Source: [Mycobacterium] stephanolepidis (GTDB taxonomy: Bacteria > Actinomycetota > Actinomycetes > Mycobacteriales > Mycobacteriaceae). Taken from it: DNA of 64,000 nt. The stretch is taken from assembly GCF_002356335.1 (NCBI RefSeq), contig NZ_AP018165.1:806001-870000 (forward strand). The letters run 5' to 3'. The notes under the pieces are model-generated. The model ran no database searches, was not told the DNA's origin, and saw only the letters and a program-made list of their open reading frames with translations. A program made the position numbers and the translations under genes. Below are positions 19,791-30,500 of the stretch, piece after piece; within the stretch, counting starts at the first letter, position 1; each line of letters begins with the position of its first letter.

Positions 19791-21212
19791 CTACGCGACG
19801 CGTCCCCAGTGACCGGTGTCCGCGACTCGCCCGCACACCGACTTCATGGCCTCCATGTAGCGCAGTGCCGACTTCTCGGCGATGGGGTTGTCGGGATGCA
19901 TGATCGCCATCGCAGTCCCTTCCCCGTACCGGAATATGTAGATGGTCAACTGATAGGAGAATCGGCCGTCCGGATAGATGCCGATGTTGTCGGCAAGGCC
20001 CAGCTCGCCCGCCGCCAGGATGGCGTTGAGCGGAGCGGCGCCACCGTGGAAGAAGTTCGACACCGGAAAGTTCGGTTCCGGCCACTTCAGCCACGGCGCC
20101 AATTCCAGGACCCGGTAGTACGGCACCCGGGACATGTCCAGACTCGAATCGAAGGCGGTCTGTGCGGCGTACGCCGCCTCGTTGAAAGAGGTTGCCGCGA
20201 TCGGAACGGTGATCGGGATCAGGCCGGTAAACCAGCCTTGCGTCATGAAATTGTCGCTAGCTGTACGCGAATCCCTCGGAGTCAGACCGTAATAGGTGAC
20301 CGCCCCTGTGAATTCGTGCTCGACCAGACCGAGGCAGGCGAACAGACCACCGACAAACCGTGACCCGGCAGTCGAGCAGGCGGACTCGAATCGGTCCGTC
20401 TGCTCCGGGCTCATCAGCGACAGCGAGGTCATGGTGCTGGTGGTCGCCTCGGCCGGATTGCCCAGCGGAAGCGGGAACTCGGGAAACGTCCCATTGTTGT
20501 TCTCGGCAAAGTCGATCCACGCGCGCACCCCGGGCGAATCCAGGGTTAATGCCGATGTGAACTCGCGCTCGCGAGTGCAGAAGTCGTCGAAGCTGCCTGC
20601 GTCGGGAAGCGTGAGGGCCTGCCCTCCTCCGCTCAACGCGGAGTACATTCCGTTGGCTTCCATCATGGTGGTGCCGATCAACGTCGCATCACCATGTACG
20701 TGATCCATGGCAGCGAAGAACGTGAAGTGGTTCTCGCTCTGGATGATTCCAAAGGTGAAGCATCCCCATTCCAGTGGGCTCGGTATGTCGATGACGTGGT
20801 TGCGTATTTCATCGACCGTCATATGCCCTTGTGTTACAGGCTCGAACTCGATTTCGCTTGGATCGCTGATGGAGTGCCGTACGAACGTGCCGTCCTCGGC
20901 GCGCTCGAACCAGCTGCGGAAGGTGTCATGCCTACGCAGGTACGCGTTGAGGGCATGGTCCATCGCGGAGATGTCGCACTGACCCGCGACATCACAGCTG
21001 GCGATAATTTGGCGCGAGAAGTTTAGGCCAGCTTCGTTCCGTTCGTAGTAATTTCGCAGATGTTGGCTCTGCATGTAGCTGACTGGCACCAAACTCACAG
21101 GTGCTTGCCGGGCCTTCTCGGCCGCGGCCGAGGTGGCGTGCCACGAGGTGACGGAGCCGGGGCTCAACGTCCATTCATCAAGTGCGCCAACAGTTATCGT
21201 GCCTATGCGCAA
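19791..21212 (-). CDS. papA3: Polyketide-associated acyltransferase PapA3
   Basis: Condensation-fold acyltransferase of 473 aa; the catalytic H-x3-D is in MDHVHGDAT. In TPP synthesis PapA3 acylates trehalose to the diacyltrehalose precursor. The start chosen is TTG 21212, which gives the conserved LRIGTITVGALDEW opening and has GAGAGGA about 8 nt upstream; the frame stays open to 21389 but that extension is Arg/Gly-rich and unlike the family. First gene of the minus-strand TPP operon, divergent from pks with a 299-bp shared control region. Rare TTG initiation may lower its expression. Confidence 0.92.
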   Translation of the reverse strand: MRIGTITVGALDEWTLSPGSVTSWHATSAAAEKARQAPVSLVPVSYMQSQHLRNYYERNEAGLNFSRQIIASCDVAGQCDISAMDHALNAYLRRHDTFRSWFERAEDGTFVRHSISDPSEIEFEPVTQGHMTVDEIRNHVIDIPSPLEWGCFTFGIIQSENHFTFFAAMDHVHGDATLIGTTMMEANGMYSALSGGGQALTLPDAGSFDDFCTREREFTSALTLDSPGVRAWIDFAENNNGTFPEFPLPLGNPAEATTSTMTSLSLMSPEQTDRFESACSTAGSRFVGGLFACLGLVEHEFTGAVTYYGLTPRDSRTASDNFMTQGWFTGLIPITVPIAATSFNEAAYAAQTAFDSSLDMSRVPYYRVLELAPWLKWPEPNFPVSNFFHGGAAPLNAILAAGELGLADNIGIYPDGRFSYQLTIYIFRYGEGTAMAIMHPDNPIAEKSALRYMEAMKSVCGRVADTGHWGRVA

Positions 21213-21345
21213 AGCGCCGTCCTCTCGCTCGGCCGGCCCCGCTCCGGCATCTCTCGTCGGTGGCCCAACATACCCTCGGTTTGACCGCGCAACGCGCGGT
21301 CGGCCAAGACCCGGAAACCCCATGCGCCACATGGCATACCGGGAA

Positions 21346-21370
21346 TAACTAGAACTTACTGTCCTAGTTA
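21346..21370. promoter_or_regulatory. Inverted repeat in the papA3-pks control region
   Basis: TAACTAG (21346-21352) and CTAGTTA (21364-21370) form a perfect 7-bp inverted repeat with an 11-nt gap, in the 299-bp region between papA3 (start 21212) and pks (start 21512). A TAGAGT -10-like hexamer follows at about 21413. The rest of the region shows nothing coding. The repeat is well placed to control both arms of the TPP locus. Confidence 0.4.
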
Positions 21371-21511
21371 CCACGAAGTTTGGGAACAACAGTGCGCACG
21401 ATACTTGTTCGGCTAGAGTCGCGTTCGCACCCGCCGATGTCCAGAGTCACACTCTCGCCCGACGACGTCGAGGACCACTCTCCCCACCCGCCGACGCAAG
21501 GAGGCCACAGC

Positions 21512-24500
21512 ATGGAATCCGCTGACCATCCGATCAATCCAGCCCCACGTTTTGCAATCATCGGATATGCAGCGCGTTTTCCCGGTGCCGCGAACGCGGA
21601 CGAGTTCTGGGACGTGCTGCGTGAGGGCCGTGACGCGATATCGGACGTACCCGCCGACCGGTGGGATGCCGATGAATTCTTTGACTCTGAACCCGGAGCG
21701 CCCGGCAAGGTCGTGACCCGCCGTGCCGGCTTCGTCGATGACGTGACGGGGTTTGACGCACCGTTCTTCGGTATGTCGACACGCGAGGTCAGGCTGATGG
21801 ATCCGCAGCACCGACTGTTGCTGGAGATGGCGTGGCGGGCGGTGGAGCATTCCGGAATCGCCCCAACGGATTTGGCCGAGACCAACGCCGGCGTGTTCGT
21901 GGGTTTGGCCACCCATGACTACCTGGGAATGGCATCCGATGAGCTGACTTTCCCGGAGATCGAGGCCTACATGGCCATCGGTACCTCCAACGCTGCTGCT
22001 GCGGGCCGCATCAGCTACCGGCTGGGGTTGCAGGGACCCTCGGTTGCCGTCGACACGGCGTGCAGCTCGTCGTTGGTAGCAATTCATCAAGCGTGCCAAG
22101 CGCTTCAACTCGGAGAGTGCGACCTCGCGCTGGCCGGCGGTGCGAATGTCCTGCTGACCCCTGCGACAATGATCACGTTTTCGCACGCGCACATGCTGGC
22201 GCCCGACGGCAAATGCAAGACGTTCGACGCGGCCGCAGACGGCTACGTGCGTGGTGAGGGATCTGGCGTCATCGTCATCAAGCGCCTTGAGGATGCGATC
22301 CGCGACGGTGATCGAATCCGGGCCGTGATTCGGGGCAGTGCGATTAACCAGGACGGCGCATCGGGCGGGCTGACGGTGCCCAATGGCGTTGCTCAGCAGC
22401 GTGTTATCGCCGATGCACTCAAGCGTGCCGGCATCGCGCCGAGTGACGTCGGGTATCTGGAGGCGCACGGCACTGGAACATCACTGGGCGATCCGATTGA
22501 GGCCCAGGCCGCCGGCGCGGCGTATGGCATCGGCCGCGCGGCGAACGATCCGTTGTTGATCGGCTCAGCGAAGACGAACATCGGCCATCTGGAGGCGGCC
22601 GCGGGTATCGCGGGTGTCATCAAGGTCGTGCTGTCACTCGAGAACGAATTGTTGCCGCAGCACCGTAACTTTCAGAATCCATCGCCGCATATCCCCTGGG
22701 ACCGGCTCCCGGTGGAGGTCGTCAAGGAGGCCACTGCGTGGGAGCGCAACGAGCGCCCGCGTATTGCCGGAGTTAGCTCCTTCGGGTTCGCCGGGACCAA
22801 CGCTCACGTCATTCTCGAAGAGGCCCCGGTAGCGGCCGAGAGTGAATCGGCCGAAGAGCCTCAGTCGACGGGGGACCGGTTCAGCATTCTGCCGCTCTCG
22901 GCACGTACACCCGCCGCGTTGGTGCAGATCGCCGATCAATACCGCAGCTGGCTGAACAGGCACCCCGAGTCCACGTTGGCGGACCTGTGCTTCACCGCCG
23001 GAGTGGGGCGCGCGCACTTGGAGCATCGCGCCGCGCTGGTGGTCAATTCCCGCGAGGCCGCGGTGGAACTGCTCGGCGCCGTCGCCGATGACCGCCCGGC
23101 ACCGGGCCTGGGGCGTGGAGAATCTCATGACACGCCGAAGACCGCGTGGCTGTTTACCGGCCAGGGCAGCCAGTACCCGGGTATGGCCCGGGAGTTGTTC
23201 GAGACCGAGCCGGTGTTCGCCGAGACGCTGAAGCGTTGCGCGGCGGTGGTGGACGATGTTCTCGAAAAGCATCTGCTGGATGTCATTTTCGATGTAGACG
23301 GTCCAGATGCCGAGGAGACGCTGCGGCAGACCTCTTACGCGCAGCCCGCCTTGTTCGCGGTGGAGATGGGCTTGGCCCGGCTCTGGCAATCGTGGGGCTT
23401 CGAGCCGGATGTGGTGTTGGGTCACAGCGTTGGTCAGTACGCGGCGGCCTGCGTCGCGGGCGTGTTCAGTCTTGAGGACGGCGCTGCGTTGATGGCCGAG
23501 CGCGGCCGCTTGTTCGGCAGTCTGCCCGCCGGTGGGCGGATGGCAGCGATATTCGCCGCCGCCGAGCGGGTGGAGAGCCTGACCGACGATTTCCCCAGCC
23601 TGTCGGTTGCCGCCTACAACGGTGCCAACACCGTATTGTCCGGTCCTGCACAGGATCTGGAGAAAGCGGTGGCGGGGTTGGTCGCCGAGGGCGTTCGGTG
23701 CGACTTCCTGGAGACCAGTCATGCGTTCCACTCGGCCTTGCTTGACCCGATCCTTGACGAGTTCGAGGCATATGCCAACAAGTTCAATTACAAGACACCT
23801 CAACGGATTCTGATCGATAACCGCACGGGCACCGCGCTCGGCAGAAGCGTGAAACTAGACGGGGCGTACTGGCGTCGGCACGCACGTCAACCGGTGGAGT
23901 TCGCCAAGAGTGTGCGCACCCTTGCCGACATGAATTGCAAGGTGTTGTTCGAGATCGGCCCGCAACCGGTGCTCACTGCCGCAGCCCTTCGTGCATGGCC
24001 CGACCCGGCCACCGCGCCGCGGGCGATCGCCTCCCTGCGCCGAAACACCGCGGACCACAGGCAGATCACCGAAGCCGCTGCCGATGCGTACGTCCTGGGT
24101 CACGTGCCCGATTTCGGTGCTTTCCGCCACGGTCACGCGCGAAAGCTCGACCTACCCACCTATCCGTTCGAGCATCGCCAGTACTGGTTCAGCGATAAGC
24201 GAAACGGCGACAACCGTGACGCCACGAACCAGCAACAGCGTGCTTCCGGGCCGCGCACCGAGGCCGTCCGTCTGCTTGAGGACGGAAAGATCGAGGAACT
24301 CGCGAACCTGCTTGGCGGTGCACGTGGTGACCAACAGACTCTCGCAGTCCTGACAAAGCTTGCTGCACAACATAATCAGCAACGCACCACGCAATCCATC
24401 GCGGATGATCGCTACCAGTTCCGATGGGACAAGTCGCCCACGCCGCTAACGGGTGCGGATACCGGCACGGGTACCACCTGGCTTCTGGTGGGTGATGTGG

Positions 24501-27500
24501 CAGGCGCGGCCGCGCCGCTGGTCGATGCGCTCACTGCGCGTGGACAGCGGTACCGGATTCTCGGGTTGCCAACGTCCGACGCCGACGAGCAGCAGCTCGC
24601 CGATGAGTTCCGTTCCGCGGTATCAGACGATTCCGCGCTCCGCATCGTGCATGTCGCGGCTCTCGATGGGGGTGCCTCGTCGGCGCGTTCGCTGCTGCGG
24701 ATACAACACCAGGTATTGGGCGGAACCCGGCGGCTCTTCCGCGCGGCCGCCGCTGCCGAACTGCGCGCACCCATCTGGCTGGTAACACGTGGTGCCCAGC
24801 GGATCACCGATGCCGACACCGTGGCGCCGGAGCAGAGTGTCCTGTGGGGATTTGGCCGTGCGGCGGCACTTGAACTTCCGCAGGTGTGGGGTGGACTCGC
24901 TGATCTGGCCGAGGCCAGTGCCGCCGAATGGTCACAGTTCATCAGCCGCGCTTCCGCGTCGAGCGATGCGTCCGCCAGGGAGGATCAGATCGCATTGCGC
25001 GATCAGTCGGTCTACGTTCCCCGGCTTGTTCGGCGGGAGAATCTGCCCAGCGGCACTCCGCTGGAAGTACGCGATAACGCGACGTACTTGGTAACCGGCG
25101 GGTTGGGCTCGATCGGACTGGAGATCGCCGGGTACCTCGCCGCGCGCGGCGCCAAGAACCTGGTGCTGACGAGTCGGCGCGAACCGAACGAGACCGCACA
25201 GCAGCGTATCGACGCACTGGGCGCGCAGCACGGCTGCGAGGTCCGGGTGGTTACCGCCGATGTCGCGGACGCACATGACGTGGCACGACTGTTGGCAGGC
25301 GTGCAGGCCGAGTTGCCGCCGTTGGTGGGCATCGTCCATGCCGCGGGAGAGATCGGCACCACCCCGCTCAGCGACCTTGACGACTCCGAAGTAGACCGTG
25401 TCTTCGCAGGCAAGGTGTGGGGTGCCTGGCATCTGAGCGAAGCGGCGGCCGACCTGAAGCTCGACTTCTTCATCAGCACCTCCTCCATCGCTTCGGTGTG
25501 GGGTGGCTTCGGTCAGACCGCCTACAGCGCGGCGAACGCCTTCCTCGATGGACTCGCCTGGCGTTTGCGTGAACAGGGCATCGCCGGGACCAGCGTCAAT
25601 TTCGGTCCGTGGACGGCGGGCATGGCGGACGCGGAATCTCGTGCGCGACTCGAACAACGTGGAATCAAGACGTTGTCCCCGGCCGATGCATTGGCCGGCC
25701 TGGCCGATGTGGTGGCGGCCTCCCAATCGAACGGCGGGGCGCAGGGCGTCGTCGCCCGCATCGACTGGGCCCGTTTCCTGCCGCTCTACCAGCAGGCCGG
25801 GAGGCGAGCATTCCTGGCGGAGCTGGAGCGTGAGGTGCCTTCGCATCTGGCCGCATCGCAGGGTGTCACGCAGTCGGGCACGACGCAGTTGGTCGAACGG
25901 CTCGCGGGCGCTCCGGTGCAGCAGCGCAAGAAGCTTCTGACCGATTACCTGCGCGATGCGGTGGCCGAGGTGACGCGCGTGGATGTCTCGGAGATCCGCG
26001 AGGATGCGGGGTTCTTCGATCTCGGCATGGATTCGTTGATGGCCGTCGAACTTCGCCAACGCATGGAACAGGGTGTGGGCAAGGAGATTCCGGTCACCCT
26101 GGTGATGGATCATCCCCGCATTTCCGATGTTGCCGACTATCTGCTCGGCGAGGTGCTGGGCCTCAGCGAACAAGCCAAGCCGACGGCACAACGGGTACCG
26201 GCTGTCACGGATCGCACCGACGAGCCGATCGCGATCGTCTCGGTGTCATGCCGATTCCCCGGCGCGCCGGATCCGGAGGCCTTCTGGGAGGTGCTTTCCG
26301 GGGGCGTCGACGCGATTCGCGAGGTGCCCGAGGACCGCTTCGACATCGACGAGTTCTATGACCCGGATCCGGAGACCGCCGGCAAGACGTACACACGATT
26401 TGGCGGATTCCTGGACGGTATCGATGGATTCGATCCCGAGTTCTTCGGTATTTCCCCGCGTGAAGCCGTCTGGATCGAGCCGCAGCAGCGACTGATGCTC
26501 GAGACGGTATGGGAGGGCTTGGAACGCGCCGGATACTCGCCGGCCGCGTTGCGCGGCAGCCGAACCGGAATATTCGCAGGTGTGGGCGCGAACGAATACG
26601 CACACCTGCTGTCGTCGGAATCGATCGACAAGATCGAGCCCTACTTCATCACCGGTAACGCGCTCAACGCGATCTCCGGGCGCGTTGCCTTCGCGCTGGG
26701 ATTCGAGGGGCCGGCGGTGGCAGTGGACACCGCGTGCAGCTCGGCGTTGGTGGCGGTGCACCAAGCTGTCCAGGCCTTGCACTCCGGTGACTGCGATCTA
26801 GCGGTGGCCGGTGGTGTGAACGTTCTGCTGAGCCCGGTGACAGTCATTGCCGCCTCGCGCGCCAGAATGCTTTCGCCGGTCGGACGTTGCAAGACATTCG
26901 ACGCGTCTGCCGACGGCTATGTGCGCAGTGAAGGCTGCGGGATTCTTGTGCTCAAGAGATTGAGCGATGCGGAGCGCGACGGGGACCGGGTCCTGGCCGT
27001 GATTCCGGGTAGCGCGGTGAACCAGGACGGCGCATCCAGTGGACTGACCGTTCCCAACGGTGGGGCGCAGCAACGACTCATCGGAACGGTGCTCGCGCGG
27101 GCCGGTCTGGCGGGTGGGGACGTCGATTACCTCGAGGCGCACGGAACGGGCACCCCGCTGGGTGATCCGATCGAGGTTCAGGCTGCCGCCGCGGCCTACG
27201 GTGGCTCGCGCGAGGCGGACCGGCCGCTGCTGATGGGCTCGGTCAAATCCAACATCGGCCACACCGAATCGGCTTCCGGTGCAGCAGGTCTCATCAAGGT
27301 GGTGCTCTCTCTTCAAAACGGGGTGCTGCCGCAGAGTCTGCACTTCGAAAAGCCGTCGCCGCACATCCCGTGGGATTCGCTGCCAGTTCGGGTGGTGGAC
27401 AAGGCCATTCCGTGGGAGCCCAACGGTCGACCACGGCGCGCCGGGGTGAGCTCGTTCGGATTCACCGGCACCAACGCCCACGTGCTCATCGAGGAGGCAC

Positions 27501-30500
27501 CGCGACGGGCAGTGGTGACAGATGAAGGTGGCCCCGACGGCACCGCCGCTACACCAGAAGCCCAGGGCGACAAGGTGAAAGTCCTTCCGTTGTCCGCCAG
27601 GTCGCCGGAGGCGCTGGCCGCGGTGGCGCAGCGCTATGAGTCCTGGTTGAGCGCCCATCCAGAGGTCGACATCGAGGATGTGTGCCTCACGGCGGGGAGT
27701 GGCCGGTCGCACTTCGAACATCGTGCCGCTCTCGTCGTGGACTCGGTGGAGTCCGCGCGCGAGGGTCTGGCCGAGTTGGTTCAGAATCGCTTACGCCCCG
27801 GTGTAGTTCGTGGCGAGCACACGAATCACCCGACGACGGCGTGGCTGTTCACCGGACAGGGCAGTCAGTATCCCGGCATGGCGCGTGAGTTGTTTGACGC
27901 AGAGCCGGTTTTCGCCGAGACCGTCACGCGTTGCGCGGAAGCTGTCAAGGACATCGTCGAGCGCCCCTTGCTGGAGGTGATGTTCGCCACCGACCGCGAA
28001 ACCGGCGGAGAAGCAGGGAAGGTGCTGCGGCACACGTCATTCGCACAGCCGGCGATCTTCGCCGTGGAGATGGGTCTAGCCCGGCTGTGGCAGTCGTGGG
28101 GCATTGAGCCCGATGTGGTGCTGGGCCATAGCGTGGGCCAGTACGCGGCCGCATGCGTCGCGGGAGTGTTCAGTCTGGAGGACGGTGCGCGACTGATCGC
28201 CGAGCGCGGCAGGCTCTTCGGCAGTCTTCCTGCGGGCGGTCGGATGGTGGCCGTCTTCAGCGACGCCAAGCATGTCGAACAGATCGCGAGTGATTTTCCA
28301 CGTGTGTCTGTGGGCGCCTACAACGGACCGAACACCGTGCTCTCGGGTCCGGGCGAGGACGTGGAGCAGGCGGTCGCGCGCTTCGAGGAAGAGGGAATCC
28401 GGTGCACCTGGCTGGAGACCAGCCATGCTTTCCATTCCGAGCTGCTGGACCCGGTTCTCGACGAATTCGAGTCGTATGCAGCGCAAGTGCAGTTCGCGAC
28501 GCCCACGTTGCCGCTGGTGTGCAACCGCACGGGTGCGGTGCTGACGGCGCAGACCCCGATCGACGCCCAGTACTGGCGACGGCATTCCCGTCAGCCGGTG
28601 CAGTTCGCCGAGAGTGTGCGCACCGTGGCCGCACTGGGATGCTCAGTGCTGATGGAGATCGGCCCGCAGCCGGTGCTGACCGGTGCCGCGGTGCAGGTCT
28701 GGCCGGAGCACTTGGCCGCTCCGCGGGCAATTGTCTCGCTGCGCAAGGGAGTCGGCGACCGACGCCAGATCGCCGAGGCCCTGGCCGCAGCGTACGTCGG
28801 TGGTCATCGACCCAATTTCGCTGCGCTGCAGCGCCACCCGCGTAACACGCTGGAACTGCCGACCTATCCTTTCCAGCGTCGCCGCTTCTGGCCGAAGTCG
28901 TCCGGCGCCGCCATCGAAGGCGGGGGCGGCTTGTCCGCGGGCATCCTGGGTAGAGGCGAGGATCTGGCCTCCGGCGATTCCGTCTACATCAGCCGGTTGT
29001 CGGTCAGGTCGCAGCCGTGGCTGTCCGACCACGTCATCTACGGCACCGTCGTCGTCCCCGGCGCAACCTATGCCGCGATGGCCCTGGCTGCCGTCGGTAC
29101 TCCGGCACGGGCCAAGGACGTGTTCTTCTACGAGCCGATCATTCTGCCGGAGAAGAGCTCTCGTGAGGTGCAGCTGACGTTGCATCCACTGGAGGACGGC
29201 AGTGGATCGAAGTTCCAGGTGCACAGCCGCCCCTACGGCGAACGCGATGTCGACTGGTCGTTGAACGCCGAAGGCACCGTCGTGCCGGGTATCGATGAGA
29301 GCGCCGACGATGCGGCCGGCCAAACCTCGGAGGCCGAGCCGGTTGACGCGGCCATCGAGCGGATGGAGCGCATGCGTCCGAACGAGCTGTTCGAAACCTT
29401 CGCTGATCTGGAACTGTCCTGGGGCCCAACCTGGTCCGGGTCTCTGAAGTCGCTCTGGCTTGGTCAGGGTGAGGCCATCGGCGACGTCCTCGTCGGTGAA
29501 GAACTCGCCGAACAGCTCGGTACCGAACCGATGCACCCCGTGCTGATGGATCTGTGCACCGGTGTCGCCTTCCCCGCGTTCCCGGCCCTACTCGCGGCCG
29601 AACAGGGCATCAACGATCTGTTCCTGCCCTTGCGGTACGGCCAGGTGACGTTGAAGGAGAAGATGCCACGGCGCTTCTACTGCCGCGCCCGGTGGCATGA
29701 GAGCGCCCTGGACAGCGAGACCCAGGTCTTCGATCTCGAATACCTGGATCGCGATGGCCGCCACCTGGGTGGGATTCGTGAGTTCACGGTGAAACGTGCG
29801 CCGCGCGAGGCACTGCTGCGTGGGCTGGGCGGCGATGCCACCCGCCTGCTGTACACCCTTGGTTGGCACGAGGTTCCGGTGCCGCCTTCGGAGGACGGCA
29901 CCGCAGCGGCAAGCGGTACCTGGCTGATCGCCGGGTTCGACGAGCTGGCCGCCAGGGTGCCGGGCTGCATCCCGTTCGACAGGGCGAGCAATCCGGAACT
30001 TCTCGGACAGGTGTTGGTAGAGGCCAAGGAGCGCGGTGTGCCGTTCTCCGGTGTCGTCTGGCGTGCTGCCGCTTCGGGTGCGCAGGAGTCGAGCACGGAT
30101 GAGATCGCGCGTCTGGAGACCGAGATCGCCAACCTGCTCAGTGCCGTGCACACGGTGCAGAACGGTGCGCAAAATGGCGTGAAACTTCCCGATGGTCTCT
30201 GGATCGTCACCGAGCGTGCCGTGGCCACCGAGTCGGGCGAACCTGTGGATCCGATACAGGCTTCCCTGTGGGGATTCGGGCGCACCACCATCAACGAGGA
30301 ACCGGCGCTGCGCGCCAAGCTCGTTGATTGTGACGGCTCGCCCGAGGCCGTGCAGGCGCTGGCGAATCTGTTGGCAACGCCGGTCGAGGAGCCGGAAATC
30401 GCGGTGCGGCAGGGCAAGCTGCTTGCCTCACGGTTGTTGCCGTGGTCGCGCAGTGGCAATCTCACGGTGCCGCGCGGGAGTGACTACGCCCTGTTGCCCA

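Noticed and set aside
13055..21212. Glycopeptidolipid (GPL) locus
   Set aside because: No mps peptide synthetases or glycosyl/methyltransferases are present; the gene set is that of trehalose polyphleates.
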